The translations under genes and the position numbers were made by a program. This document shows positions 1 to 8,488 of a stretch of 64,000 bases of DNA, one piece after another. Each line of letters starts with the position of its first letter. Position 1 is the stretch's first letter. The DNA lies in contig NZ_BOMI01000033.1 in NCBI RefSeq assembly GCF_016862115.1, forward strand, positions 108,044 through 172,043, read 5' to 3'. Source of the DNA: Paractinoplanes deccanensis. GTDB taxonomy: Bacteria; Actinomycetota; Actinomycetes; Mycobacteriales; Micromonosporaceae. The notes under the pieces are model-generated. The model ran no database searches, had not been told where the DNA came from, and saw nothing but the letters and a program-made list of their open reading frames with translations.

Positions 1-1
1 G

Positions 2-442
2 GTGCAGCGGCTCAACCAGCCCACCATCGCCGGGCTGGACACGATCGACCAGGTGGTCGACGGCATGTCCGAGCAGATCGTGTCCCGGCAGGCGGGCGGC
101 CCGGCGTGGACAGCCACGTTCGACACAAGCCCCGCGTCGGTGTGGCAGCCGGGCGTGTGGGACGGGCCGGGGCTGCTGTGGACGTCGGACCGCACCGAAC
201 TCGCGGCGGGCGTCACCACCACGGCCACATCCTGGTCGATCGACTCCAACGGGGATCCGTGGACCACCGGCGCGGTCAGCCTGCGGGCGCAGGTGGGCCG
301 CGAAGAAGTCCTCATCACCAACATCACCGGCGCGGGCTCGTCGTGGACGTTCACCGTCGTCAGGTCTGTGAACACCGTCGTCACCGCACATTCCGCCGGC
401 GAAGCGCTCACCCTGCTCGACACCGGCTTCTGGGCTCTGTGA
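2..442 (+). CDS. Minor tail protein, C-terminal part (cut by window edge)
   Basis: The frame is open from the first bases, so the GTG at base 2 is probably internal and only the last ~146 residues of a longer protein are present. The fragment has the beta-rich, Ser/Thr/Trp-rich pattern (WTATFDTSPASVW, EEVLITNITGAG, SSWTFTVVRSVN, then H-x-A-G) that closes many siphoviral minor tail proteins of actinobacteriophages. It sits first in a tail-then-lysis gene order, consistent with a structural protein of the tail tip. Family assignment is from remembered pattern; the missing N-terminus could change the exact name. Confidence 0.7.
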   Translation: MQRLNQPTIAGLDTIDQVVDGMSEQIVSRQAGGPAWTATFDTSPASVWQPGVWDGPGLLWTSDRTELAAGVTTTATSWSIDSNGDPWTTGAVSLRAQVGREEVLITNITGAGSSWTFTVVRSVNTVVTAHSAGEALTLLDTGFWAL

Positions 443-452
443 AGGGGGTGGC

Positions 453-977
453 ATGGCGTTCAATGCGGGCACCCCACCCACCGTCGCCGACCTGCTCGCG
501 TTGCAGGCGGCCACCACACAGCGGCCCCTCGTGCGGTTGCAGCAGATGGCCGCGCAGTCGCTGGCGAGCAACACGGCGACAGCGATCACCTTCGGCGCGT
601 CCAGCGAGGAGATCGACACGCACGGCTTCCACGACACCGCCTCGAACACGTCGCGGATCACGCCGACGCTGGCGGGCTACTACCGGTTCACCGGCACCGT
701 CTGGTACGCCGCCGACACCGACGTCATCTCCTACTTCGCGATGCTCGCCAAGAACGGGTCGATCTTTGCGCCGCGCAACGAGATTGTGCTGCCGTCCACC
801 GCGACGAGCTCGCTGCCGCGCTCGGCGAACGTGACCGCCATTCAGGCCGCGAACGGCACCTCGGACTATTTCGAACTGCTCGGCCAGCAGCTGCAGGCCG
901 CGGCAGGCAGCCTCAACACGAACATCGGCGGGTCCTTGTCGAGCCTGTTCGAGTGCGAATACCTGCGGCCCCTGTAG
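453..977 (+). CDS. Tail fibre / minor tail protein with C1q-like tip
   Basis: 174 aa, ATG after a GGGGGTGG ribosome site. The first ~45 residues are helical and Leu/Gln rich (TTQRPLVRLQQM), then comes a beta-sandwich-like region (ITFGASSEEIDTHGF, GYYRFTGTVWYA, YFAMLAKNGS) resembling the C1q/TNF-type jelly-roll found at phage fibre tips. Directly follows the minor tail gene with a 10-base gap. A receptor-contact role is inferred from position and fold pattern, not shown. Confidence 0.62.
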   Translation: MAFNAGTPPTVADLLALQAATTQRPLVRLQQMAAQSLASNTATAITFGASSEEIDTHGFHDTASNTSRITPTLAGYYRFTGTVWYAADTDVISYFAMLAKNGSIFAPRNEIVLPSTATSSLPRSANVTAIQAANGTSDYFELLGQQLQAAAGSLNTNIGGSLSSLFECEYLRPL

Positions 978-985
978 GAGGTGTC

Positions 986-1243
986 ATGTCCGCTTGGGAG
1001 ACGGCCGGGGACGGCCGGTGGGTGCGCGACAACGACGACCGGCATCTGCTGCTGCACGCCGGCGGCCGGCTGGTCGAGCTGCACGGCGTGTTCGTGCACG
1101 TGTACACCGCCGCGGCCGACATGGATCCGGCGAACCCGCTCGGCGGGGCGGCGCACCAAGCCACCCACGACCGGCCCGACCTGGAAACCGCCGGTCAAGA
1201 GCAGCTGTGGCAGGCGATGACCGAATACGGGGAGGCGCCGTGA
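986..1243 (+). CDS. Small hypothetical protein in tail/lysis operon
   Basis: 85 aa. The ATG at 986 is preceded by TAGGAGGTG, a near-ideal ribosome site, which decides this start over an upstream one. Soluble, Trp-rich at the start (SAWETAGDGRWVRDNDD) with a short beta segment. No family recognised. The stop overlaps the GTG of the next gene by 4 bases, so the two are probably translationally coupled. Confidence 0.65.
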   Translation: MSAWETAGDGRWVRDNDDRHLLLHAGGRLVELHGVFVHVYTAAADMDPANPLGGAAHQATHDRPDLETAGQEQLWQAMTEYGEAP

Positions 1244-1491
1244 GCTGCCCGACCTGCTCGGGCCCGTCGCGGGAGACCGTCGGCATGGTGTGCCAGACCT
1301 GCGGCACCGACTACGCCGCCGACGAGTCCGGGTTCGCCCGCCTCCAGCCGGGCGCCGACCTGCACGTGTGCCTCACCTGCTGCGCCGTCGTCGTGCGCAA
1401 CGGCATCGAATTCCACGAACGCTGGCATGACGCCATCTCGTCGGTGGCGATCGAAACCACCCGGCGGGTCGCCCGCCTCGAGCGCAAGTGA
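1240..1491 (+). CDS. Small zinc-ribbon protein
   Basis: 83 aa, GTG start on a 4-base overlap with the gene before. Two Cys pairs at the N-terminus (CPTC and CQTC) and a CLTCC plus H-E-R-W-H segment in the second half look like zinc ligands. Such small Zn-finger proteins are common between tail and lysis genes in actinophages, but their role is unknown. Confidence 0.6.
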   Translation: MSCPTCSGPSRETVGMVCQTCGTDYAADESGFARLQPGADLHVCLTCCAVVVRNGIEFHERWHDAISSVAIETTRRVARLERK

Positions 1492-1500
1492 GGAGGCGCC

Positions 1501-2334
1501 ATGGCTGACTGGATCCTGGTGCCGTGCCTGGTGAAGCTGCGCTCCGAGTTCAACACGGCCGCCCCGAACCGGGACAAGGCCAGTGACGGCACGATCGGCG
1601 ACACCGCACACGCCGCGGGCGGCAACAGCGACCACCTGCCCGACGAGCACTATGCGGCGTTGCGCAACAAGGACACCGACGCGACACCTGAAGTCCACGC
1701 GATCGACGTCGACTCGGATCTGCGGCAGCCCGGTCTGACGATGGAGATCGTCGTCCAGCGGATCCTGAAGCGTTGTCGGTCCGGCGCGGAGAAGCGGCTG
1801 CGCTACATCATCTGGAACCGACGGATCTGGGAGGCCAGCAACGGCTGGCAGCAGCGTCCGTACCAGGGCTCGAACCCGCACGACCATCATGCGCATTTCT
1901 CCGCCTCGTACACCACCGCGCTCGAAGCCTCTACGGCTTCCTGGCAGATTGGAGCCCCCGCTGTGGCGACCCTCGACGCCGACGACAAGACGTGGCTGTC
2001 CGCTGAGATCAAGAAGCAGGTCAAGGCGTGCATCGCCGACTTCTGGGTGTACGACATCGGCAAGGCCACCGGCAACGTGTCTCAGTCCGCCCGGGGTGCC
2101 CTGTTCACAGCGAACGTGCGCGCCGGGAACGTCACCAACAGCCAGATGCCGAAGCTGACCACGGCGGTGGCGCAGCTCGCGGCGAAGCAGATCGACCCGG
2201 CGGCGCTGATCGGGGCGCTGGTGCCGGCGCTCACGGACGCGGTGGTCGCGAGCCTGCCCGCCGACCGGGACGACGTGACCGCCGACGAGCTCAAGGAGGC
2301 GATCGTCGCGGCCGCCCGCGACCTGATCGCCTAG
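1501..2334 (+). CDS. Endolysin-like peptidase (M15 / D-Ala-D-Ala type)
   Basis: 277 aa, ATG after AGGAGGCGCC. Residues ~1-140 carry the signature of zinc M15 peptidases: SDH with H45, A-I-D-V-D with D69, and the H-D-H-H-A-H stretch at about 127-132. M15 enzymes cut peptide cross-links of peptidoglycan, and this one would act as the phage lysin released through the holin encoded downstream. Residues ~155-277 form an Asp/Lys/Ala-rich helical tail (LDADDKTWLSAEIKKQV) that is not catalytic and may be a wall-association or oligomerisation part. There is no signal peptide, as expected for a holin-dependent enzyme. A tail-associated hydrolase is the alternative. Confidence 0.78.
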   Translation: MADWILVPCLVKLRSEFNTAAPNRDKASDGTIGDTAHAAGGNSDHLPDEHYAALRNKDTDATPEVHAIDVDSDLRQPGLTMEIVVQRILKRCRSGAEKRLRYIIWNRRIWEASNGWQQRPYQGSNPHDHHAHFSASYTTALEASTASWQIGAPAVATLDADDKTWLSAEIKKQVKACIADFWVYDIGKATGNVSQSARGALFTANVRAGNVTNSQMPKLTTAVAQLAAKQIDPAALIGALVPALTDAVVASLPADRDDVTADELKEAIVAAARDLIA

Positions 2335-2373
2335 CACCAGCCACCACCGCACAGCGCCAGCTCGGGGGCCGCC

Positions 2374-2703
2374 ATGCACCACAACCATGGGGTCCTCGAG
2401 GCCCTGTTCTCCGCCGCCAACATCGTCATCGTCGCCGGATACTTGGCCGTCCCGTTCCTTGTCCTGCCCTACCTGCCACTCACCCGGCCGGTGCTGCTGT
2501 GCGGCGCCGGTTTCTTCGCGGGCTGCGCCGGAACGCACGCGTGGATGGCGTTCGGCACCACCCACACCACGGGCGGCTGGTACACGTTCTGGACCGTGTG
2601 GCATGTGGTGCAGGCGCTGTGCACGTGGGGGTTCATTCTCGGCTTCCGGCACATGCTGAAGGAGGCCCAAGGCCGCCGCCGTGACCGGCGGGGGCCGCGA
2701 TGA
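2374..2703 (+). CDS. Small membrane protein, three predicted helices
   Basis: 109 aa, ATG start. Hydrophobic stretches at about 9-32 (LFSAANIVIVAGYLAVPFLV), 38-58 and 69-92 suggest three membrane spans; the C-terminus is basic (GRRRDRRGPR). Its stop overlaps the next ATG. Position between lysin and holin suggests a lysis accessory or prophage membrane protein, but no family is recognised. Confidence 0.6.
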   Translation: MHHNHGVLEALFSAANIVIVAGYLAVPFLVLPYLPLTRPVLLCGAGFFAGCAGTHAWMAFGTTHTTGGWYTFWTVWHVVQALCTWGFILGFRHMLKEAQGRRRDRRGPR

Positions 2704-3221
2704 CCGGCCGTAACGCCATCGACCGGCTGGTGGAAACCCTCGACGCTCTCGACGAGCACCTGCAAACCTCCGACGCCACCGTCAAACGTTCCGAACGCAA
2801 CCGGATCGGGCTGCTGCACCTGCACGCCGCGTTCGCCGTGTACATCGGGCCGATGTTCGCCCTGCTCGGCAGGGACGGTATGGCCGGGCCCGCGTGGCTG
2901 CTGATCCGGCGCATCCCCGGCGCACCCGTGTCCCTCGCCTGTCTGCTGTTCGCCGGTGGGGTGATCCTCGGGATTGCCACGTGGCATCGGGCCGTGCGGT
3001 GGGAAATCGTCGGCCTATGCATGCTGCTCGGCTGGTATGTGACGATCGCGGTGTCGTTCGGCGGGGCGCTGCTGTGGTGGCTGACCGGCGGTTTCCCTGC
3101 CGGCACGCCGAAACCGGCGCCGTACACGCACGGCGTGTACCTGCACCTGGGCGCGTTGATGATCGTGCACCTGGTCACGTTGATCCGGATCCGGGTTGCC
3201 CGGCGGAAGGCGGCCCGCTGA
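2700..3221 (+). CDS. Membrane protein, several helices
   Basis: 173 aa, ATG on a 4-base overlap. An amphipathic N-terminus (RLVETLDALDEHLQTSD) is followed by hydrophobic segments near 45-60, 80-95, 100-125 and 143-162. The C-terminus is arginine rich. Function unknown; membership in the lysis operon is the only clue. Confidence 0.6.
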   Translation: MTGRNAIDRLVETLDALDEHLQTSDATVKRSERNRIGLLHLHAAFAVYIGPMFALLGRDGMAGPAWLLIRRIPGAPVSLACLLFAGGVILGIATWHRAVRWEIVGLCMLLGWYVTIAVSFGGALLWWLTGGFPAGTPKPAPYTHGVYLHLGALMIVHLVTLIRIRVARRKAAR

Positions 3222-3691
3222 TGTGGTGGGGTGCTGAACCACCCGCGGCCCCGCCGGCGTGGCAGACGTGGCTGCCCGCAGTCCTCGGCACTGTCATCGC
3301 GGCGGCCATCGGTGCTGCGGCGACGGTCGTGGTGGCCCGGATGAAGCGCCGGCTTGACGAGGCGACCACGGCGAAGACGGTGGCCGAGTCTCGGAAAGCG
3401 GAAGCGGAGACGGTGTCGGTGGAGGTTGCCACAGCTCGCTCCCTGATCGCCGAGATCAAAGCGATGATGGCCGACCAGCGGGCCGACTACGAGTCCCGGC
3501 TGACCGAGGTACGGGTCCGCCACGAAGGCGACGTCAAAGCCCTCACCGAACGGGTGTCCGGGGTCGAGGACCGGGAACGGCAGCTGCGGGCGGCGATCGG
3601 GGCCCACTCGATGTGGGACTCCACCGCCGTCGCAGCGTTGCGGGCCACCAACCCGGACTTTCCCGAACCGCCGCCGATCAACCTGGACTGA
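3221..3691 (+). CDS. Membrane-anchored coiled-coil protein
   Basis: 156 aa. The ATG overlaps the previous stop by one base. One N-terminal span (LPAVLGTVIAAAIGAAATVVV, about 17-36) is followed by a long charged helix (~37-125; RRLDEATTAKTVAES, RLTEVRVRHEGDVKALTERV). A short N-terminal anchor plus coiled coil resembles phage spanin or lysis-regulator shapes, but actinophage homologues are uncharacterised and no function is assigned. Confidence 0.6.
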   Translation: MWWGAEPPAAPPAWQTWLPAVLGTVIAAAIGAAATVVVARMKRRLDEATTAKTVAESRKAEAETVSVEVATARSLIAEIKAMMADQRADYESRLTEVRVRHEGDVKALTERVSGVEDRERQLRAAIGAHSMWDSTAVAALRATNPDFPEPPPINLD

Positions 3692-3910
3692 TCAGGCTTC
3701 GTCGTCGGCGAAGTGTTCCGCCTGTTTCAGCTCGAGCAGCTGTGCCTGGATGCGGACGAGCCGCCACACCCCCATCGCTGCGGTGATGCCGATGCCACAC
3801 AGCAGCCCGGTGGTGAAGTTCCCTTCGAGGCTGCCGGCGATGAACGCGGCAACAACCCAGATGGCGTCGAGCGGGCCGAGAGTGTTGCGGATGGTGGTGG
3901 CGCTGGACAT
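3692..3910 (-). CDS. Small two-helix membrane protein, minus strand
   Basis: 72 aa from ATG at 3910 (an upstream start at 3964 is possible). Two hydrophobic segments, AIWVVAAFIAGSLEG and GLLCGIGITAAMGVW, are followed by a charged tail (LLELKQAEHFADDEA). It is convergent with and directly abuts the coiled-coil gene. The ribosome site is weak. Opposite orientation inside a lysis block suggests an inserted or separately controlled gene, possibly an antiholin or immunity protein. Confidence 0.45.
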   Translation of the reverse strand: MSSATTIRNTLGPLDAIWVVAAFIAGSLEGNFTTGLLCGIGITAAMGVWRLVRIQAQLLELKQAEHFADDEA

Positions 3911-4061
3911 GCGCGCCAACCTAGCGCTGCTTCCGGTACGCCGTGCACCAGCCGATCGGATCATGCCTGCCGTCCACTTCGCCCTTCCTTGACGCGGTTA
4001 CGCATAACTATGCGGTTCCGCGACCCCTTCCCCGCAACCCGCATACCTTTTGGAGACCGCC

Positions 4062-4430
4062 GTGGATTCGATCATCTTCCCGGAGTTGCCGACGTACGTC
4101 GGTGAACCCACCCTGGCCGGGCTGCTGTCCCTCGCCGTGACCGTGCTGCTGCCGATCGTGGCGGCGCTGTTCATGAAGTCGTCGTGGTCGGCGTTCCGCA
4201 AGGGTCTCGTCCTGCTCGTCCTCGCCGCCCTCAAGGCCTACGCGGAAGCGTGGCTGGGCGCGGTCAACAACGACGAAGCGTTCAACTTCACGGCCGCCGC
4301 CTATTCGACGGTGGTGCAGTTCGTCCTCGCCGTGGTCGCCTACGTCGGACTGCTGCGCAACACGGCCCCGCAGCGGGCCGCCCTGGTCGGCGGTCCCGTC
4401 AAGGACCGGCACGGCGACTACGTGCGCTGA
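4062..4430 (+). CDS. Holin-like membrane protein
   Basis: 122 aa. GTG at 4062 is preferred because TGGAGACC precedes it. Three hydrophobic segments (about 20-40 LLSLAVTVLLPIVAALFM, 48-65, 82-104) and a short charged C-terminus match the size and topology of phage holins, which form the membrane lesion that lets endolysin reach the wall. It is the last gene before a strong terminator. Sequence similarity to a named holin family could not be tested. Confidence 0.6.
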   Translation: MDSIIFPELPTYVGEPTLAGLLSLAVTVLLPIVAALFMKSSWSAFRKGLVLLVLAALKAYAEAWLGAVNNDEAFNFTAAAYSTVVQFVLAVVAYVGLLRNTAPQRAALVGGPVKDRHGDYVR

Positions 4431-4486
4431 CCCAGTCCCCCGAGCTCGCCGGGCGGCCTGTTGCCCCCAACGTGCCCGCCGGCGAA

Positions 4487-4534
4487 AGCCCCACCTCGTG
4501 CAGCCCTGCCAGGCTGCCGGGGTGGGGCTCTTTT
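4487..4534. terminator. Rho-independent terminator, bidirectional
   Basis: Perfect 9-bp stem AGCCCCACC (4487-4495) with GGTGGGGCT (4521-4529) followed by CTTTT. It lies between the holin gene and the convergent minus-strand operon ending at 4541, so it can end both. Confidence 0.85.
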
Positions 4535-4540
4535 GTTGTG

Positions 4541-4843
4541 TCAGGACTCGTGCCCGGCCGCTTTCAGCAGCGCAGTCAGCGCATCCCGCAGGACGGCCGC
4601 ATCCCGGAGCGGCACCGACGCGGTGGCGCTGGACATGTGCGCCGCGCAGACTGACACCCACACCGGGCCGTCCATGCCCTGCTTGAGGTAGACGGTCACC
4701 TCGCCCTCACCGACGAACGCGCGCCGTGACCCGACGGTTGTTGCCGCGGACTTGTGCAGGCCGGGGTATTCGTCGTGGGAGCGTTTCGTGCACCAGGACG
4801 GTTCGTGGTTGCGCCGGTCGTTGCGGCGCTGCGGCGACGTCAC
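4541..4843 (-). CDS. Hypothetical protein, last gene of minus operon
   Basis: 100 aa from GTG at 4843, which overlaps the stop of the gene before it by 4 bases. The second half reads GEGEVTVYLKQGMDGPVW followed by a helical C-terminus (VLRDALTALLKAAG), like many small prophage proteins that score cell-surface or nucleotide substrates but have no assigned role. Longer upstream extensions in this frame lie inside the neighbour and are rejected. Confidence 0.5.
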   Translation of the reverse strand: MTSPQRRNDRRNHEPSWCTKRSHDEYPGLHKSAATTVGSRRAFVGEGEVTVYLKQGMDGPVWVSVCAAHMSSATASVPLRDAAVLRDALTALLKAAGHES

Positions 4844-5568
4844 CGCCGGACCCGCTTCGGTTTCGTCTTCTCCCGCCACTTCCGCCGCCACTGCGCCTTC
4901 GTGACCGGGGCGCCCAGCCACGTCCACAGCCGCAGGCACGACAGTAGGGCGAGCAGCGCGACGCCGGCGACCGCGGCGGGATGCCACCACGCACCGAAGT
5001 CCCGCCACCGCTCGAGACCCACCCACCCCGCGATCATCAGCACGAGCCAGGCGATCGACCAGCCGAGCAACTGCTTCTGCCAAGGCTTCCACGGCCGGCG
5101 GACCGCCACCGCAGGGACGCCGGGCGCAGCCTCGTCCCACTCGAGCAAACTGTCGCGGTTCCTGTTTTCGGGCGGCTGCCACGGTGGGTCACCGCGCCGG
5201 GCATCCCGTTCATGACGCTGCGAGACCTGGGTTTCGTAGCTGATCCGGCCCGCGTTCCAGCGGTTGTCTTTGTCATTCATCCGCGGCTTCTTCTCACGGA
5301 TGAACCTGCGCTCGATGTCGTCCAGCTCCTCCTCGGTGCAGATTCCTTCCCACAGCACATGCGATGAGCCGACGATCAGGTCCGACCACGGCTTGTCATC
5401 ACGGTGCTGCATCTCACGCCGCCGGCCCCGTTGCCGGGTCTTGCCCACATAGTCGTCGTGGGCTACCGCGTAGCCGCCTGACATCCATGATTCATGGATG
5501 ATCAGATCGAAGCCGTAGACGACACCGCGGTAGGAACGGTCGGTGCGGGCCTGTGAGGTGGCGGTCAT
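4840..5568 (-). CDS. GIY-YIG-like domain fused to two membrane helices
   Basis: 242 aa from ATG at 5568. Residues ~8-110 resemble a GIY-YIG nuclease: D-D-Y-V-G-K-T, then R-R-R-E-M-Q-H, an acidic E-L-D-D-I-E-R-R-F-I helix and K-P-R-M-N close the domain as in the family (Tyr, Arg, Glu and Asn positions all present). Residues ~165-225 hold two hydrophobic helices (LLGWSIAWLVLMIAGWVGL and AVAGVALLALLSCLRLW). Many GIY-YIG proteins cut DNA; tethering one to the membrane is unusual and could target incoming DNA or transfer at the envelope. The nuclease assignment is by motif only. Confidence 0.55.
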   Translation of the reverse strand: MTATSQARTDRSYRGVVYGFDLIIHESWMSGGYAVAHDDYVGKTRQRGRRREMQHRDDKPWSDLIVGSSHVLWEGICTEEELDDIERRFIREKKPRMNDKDNRWNAGRISYETQVSQRHERDARRGDPPWQPPENRNRDSLLEWDEAAPGVPAVAVRRPWKPWQKQLLGWSIAWLVLMIAGWVGLERWRDFGAWWHPAAVAGVALLALLSCLRLWTWLGAPVTKAQWRRKWREKTKPKRVRR

Positions 5569-5744
5569 CAGAACACCTGCTCGCAGCAGCGGCACGCGTC
5601 CGGGTCCATGTCCCGCTCGAACTGGTCCGGCGTCGAACAGTCGCAATCGCAGTGGGGACACGCGTAGGCGCCGCCCGGGTGCTGGCATTCGCACAGCCGG
5701 CCACCCGGGCACAGGTATACGGCGAGCCGTTCCAGATCGTTCAC
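5568..5744 (-). CDS. Cys-rich miniprotein, likely zinc binding
   Basis: 58 aa from GTG at 5744 to TGA at 5568; the stop shares a base with the next ATG (TGATG). It contains ten cysteines, including C-E-C-Q-H, C-P-H-C-D-C-D-C and C-R-C-C. This spacing suggests two zinc-ribbon-like sites. It is first in the three-gene operon with the GIY-YIG-like membrane protein. Function unknown. Confidence 0.55.
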   Translation of the reverse strand: MNDLERLAVYLCPGGRLCECQHPGGAYACPHCDCDCSTPDQFERDMDPDACRCCEQVF

Positions 5745-5782
5745 GACTGGACCGCCAGCGACGAATCGGTCACCATGGGCGC

Positions 5783-6019
5783 ATGAACGTCAAGGTCTAT
5801 GACGTCGACCAGCCCGACCGTGAGATCGACGGCAAATACACGATCGACACCACCTTCGGGCTGCCCGCGGTCGGTGACGAGCTGTACCTGCGGGAGCGGG
5901 ACTACAACACCAACCGGTTCTACCTCGAAGCCACCGTCCGGCGCCGCCGGTTCGTGTTCAGCGACAACAAACCCGAAGGCGCCGAAGTGCACGTGTGGGT
6001 GCAGCGCGCCCGCCGCTGA
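5783..6019 (+). CDS. Small beta-rich hypothetical protein
   Basis: 78 aa, ATG 38 bases from the divergent GTG of the minus operon. Sequence is strand rich and charged (MNVKVYDVDQPDREI, VGDELYLRERDYN, FYLEATVRRRRFVF), similar in style to small DNA- or nucleotide-binding prophage proteins. Convergent with the translocase operon end 5 bases away. No family recognised. Confidence 0.55.
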   Translation: MNVKVYDVDQPDREIDGKYTIDTTFGLPAVGDELYLRERDYNTNRFYLEATVRRRRFVFSDNKPEGAEVHVWVQRARR

Positions 6020-6024
6020 CCGGA

Positions 6025-8421
6025 TCATCCCCGCACCTCCCCTGTCGGCTGCACAGCACGGCGCACTCCCGGCACCCCGTACACGCCGTTCTCGAGCCGG
6101 GTCAGCTTCCCGGCGGCCACCAGGTCAGTGAGGTACGTGGTGACCGTCGTCGCCGCCACCTGATCTTTCAGCCGGGCGACGACCGCCTTCTTCTCGGCAA
6201 CACCCGCCTCCGCGGCGAGCTCCCGGCATGCGGCTAGCACCTTGTCCAACGCGGTACCGGCCGGCTTCGGCCGGGCTGCCGCGTCCTGCGTCTGCGCCGG
6301 CGCAGCGGCCGGGCTCACCGACGCCATCTCGATCAGCTCAATCGCCCGGCCACCCGGCAGAATGTCGGCGTCGCTGCGCCCCTGCTGAAGCAGGCGAATG
6401 GCCCGCTCCTTGCGGTCACCCCACAAAACTCCCGACTCCTGCTGCGCCTCTGGGCCGAACACTCCCGGGCACACCGACGGGTCACCGTTCGGGTCGACCA
6501 GCCACTTCTCCATCTTCTCCCCGGTGTAGTCGGCGCGGCCGTACACGTCCCGGCCGTTCAGCCCCTGCAGGAACATCAGCCCTGCGGTGCCCTCACCGGC
6601 CGCGCAAGTGTTTTTGCCCCACACCAGCGGCAGCATCGTCGGGTCGACTGGCACGTCCCCGTCGACAGCAGACCGGCCGGCGATGTCGGTCATCGCCCGG
6701 AAGATCACCGTCTGGCCGGCCTTCAGCTGCTCCTTGATGTAGGTGGACCCGCCCAGGTTGTAGGCGGCCGGCACCTGCGTGATCAGCCGCATTTTGATGC
6801 CGCACTTACGGGCCTGCCCGACCAGCATTTCGACCAGGGCGAGGATGTCCGGGTCGTCGATGTACGACTGGACCTCGTCGAGGGTGATGACCAGTAGCGG
6901 CATCGCCAGCGTCGCCACCCATGTCTTGATGTTGTTGCGGGACAGTTCGTCGTTGCGGCGCTGCATCTCCTTCACCGCTGCCAGCAACATCAGCTTGATT
7001 TCGGCCTTGTCCCGGGCGAACCAGTCCACCTGGTCCTTGAGCGCCCCGTACGACTGGCCGCCCTGCGGGTCACCCACCCAGTCGAGGACCAGCCCGTTGG
7101 AGTGCAGCGACGCCAGGATCAGCTGCACCACGAACTCCGACTTTCCGGAGCCGGTACAGCCGGAGATCAGGTCGTGTGCGGCGCCGGTCTTCGTCCACCA
7201 CTGGTAGACGATCTGCTGGCCGTCGTCGAAGCGGCCCACCATCGAGGTGCCGCGCTTCCAGTCCGACGCGGCCGGTCCGGTCCACAGCCGGGTTTCGGCG
7301 AGCGGGTTGTCCGGCTGCACCCGCAGCCAGCCGATAGACAGGTCCGATTCGTCGGCGGAGAACGACACGTCCGCGTAGGTGCACCGGTAGGCGGCGGCGA
7401 TCCGGCCGAGCAGGTTGGGCCGCTGCTCCCGCATGTTGATGGACCCTTCGACCTTGGCGACCACTTTCGCGGACCAGTTCGGCAGCAGCGTCCGCTCGGA
7501 CGCCTTCACCTGGCATGCGGGAAGCCGTTCGAAGTCCACCAGTTCGGTCCCGGCGAGCGGCCCACCGGCGCAGCCGATCAGGGTCGCCCAGGTGGTGATC
7601 GCGCGCAGCTTCACCGGGTCGGGCGCGGCGGCCGGCGCCACATCGGCCGCTCGCTCAGGTACGTGCACCTGGAGGTCGCCACGGTTGCGGCGCTGCTCGG
7701 CGTTCTGCCACCAGGTGCGCGACGCGAACGCCCAGCGGGCCATGCCGAGCCCCGCCACGATGACCCCGGGCAGGTGGGTGATGTCGGTGCCGGCGAGCAT
7801 GGCAGCCCACAGCCCGGCCTCACCGGCGTACCAGGCGTACCGGCGGGACTGTCCGCGCAGGGCGGCCACACGGCGGCCGGCCTTCTGCCCTCGTTCGATG
7901 CGGCCGCGTTTGATCGCGCGGGCGGTGAGGGTGCGTCTGGTGGCCAGGTAGGTGACACCTGCCAGGGCCGGTGCGGTAAGTCCCGCCTCAACACCGATGT
8001 CGGCGGTGTGGGCGAGCAGGTCGAACAGTCCGGCGCCTGCGGGCAGCAGCCACGGGGCGGCGGAGCGGCCGTGCAGCCGGATCGCCTCCCGCACGGTTTG
8101 CTCCAGCTTCGACGGGCCGGCCTGTTCCGGCTCGAGCTGCTTGCCGTGCTGCGGGCAGTAGGGCCGTTCGCCGTCGGGCAGCAGCCACTCCTTCGTCGAG
8201 CAGCGTTCCTTCCCGCCGCCGTTGACGATGCGCAGGTGCGGGCACTGGAAGATCTGGTGCGGGGTGCGGCGGTCGTTCTCGTCGACCGGCACCGGCGTCA
8301 CAGACTTCTGCGGGATGCCTTTGTCGTCGAGGTACATGCGGGCCATCTTCGCCGCGCCCGCCGGGGGTTTCGGGGTGGAGGGCGGCGCCGCCGGGCGGGC
8401 CGCCGTGGTCGGCGCTGCCAT
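6025..8421 (-). CDS. FtsK/TraB-like DNA translocase
   Basis: 798 aa from ATG at 8421, chosen because AAAGGAACCC precedes it. Two or three hydrophobic segments lie between ~130 and 240. A RecA-like ATPase follows with Walker A G-C-T-G-S-G-K-S (421-428) and Walker B L-L-V-I-T-L-D-E-V-Q (about 508-517), as in FtsK/SpoIIIE/TraB. Residues ~715-785 form a winged-helix-like end (KAVVARLKDQVAATTVTTYL). In Streptomyces plasmids and AICEs such proteins pump double-stranded DNA between mycelial cells. It is the last gene of a 12.8-to-6.0 kb operon of membrane proteins typical of those elements. A phage packaging or segregation role is the alternative. Confidence 0.8.
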   Translation of the reverse strand: MAAPTTAARPAAPPSTPKPPAGAAKMARMYLDDKGIPQKSVTPVPVDENDRRTPHQIFQCPHLRIVNGGGKERCSTKEWLLPDGERPYCPQHGKQLEPEQAGPSKLEQTVREAIRLHGRSAAPWLLPAGAGLFDLLAHTADIGVEAGLTAPALAGVTYLATRRTLTARAIKRGRIERGQKAGRRVAALRGQSRRYAWYAGEAGLWAAMLAGTDITHLPGVIVAGLGMARWAFASRTWWQNAEQRRNRGDLQVHVPERAADVAPAAAPDPVKLRAITTWATLIGCAGGPLAGTELVDFERLPACQVKASERTLLPNWSAKVVAKVEGSINMREQRPNLLGRIAAAYRCTYADVSFSADESDLSIGWLRVQPDNPLAETRLWTGPAASDWKRGTSMVGRFDDGQQIVYQWWTKTGAAHDLISGCTGSGKSEFVVQLILASLHSNGLVLDWVGDPQGGQSYGALKDQVDWFARDKAEIKLMLLAAVKEMQRRNDELSRNNIKTWVATLAMPLLVITLDEVQSYIDDPDILALVEMLVGQARKCGIKMRLITQVPAAYNLGGSTYIKEQLKAGQTVIFRAMTDIAGRSAVDGDVPVDPTMLPLVWGKNTCAAGEGTAGLMFLQGLNGRDVYGRADYTGEKMEKWLVDPNGDPSVCPGVFGPEAQQESGVLWGDRKERAIRLLQQGRSDADILPGGRAIELIEMASVSPAAAPAQTQDAAARPKPAGTALDKVLAACRELAAEAGVAEKKAVVARLKDQVAATTVTTYLTDLVAAGKLTRLENGVYGVPGVRRAVQPTGEVRG

Positions 8422-8488
8422 CGCTGGGTTCCTTTCCCTTGTCAGTCGCGGACGTTGGCGAAACCGGTGCCGTGCACCGGGATGGTCA

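Noticed and set aside
1195..2670. Long open frame on the minus strand (491 codons) opposite the endolysin
   Set aside because: Arg/Gly/His/Val-rich shadow of the plus-strand genes caused by high GC; no ribosome site and covers clear M15 motifs on the other strand.
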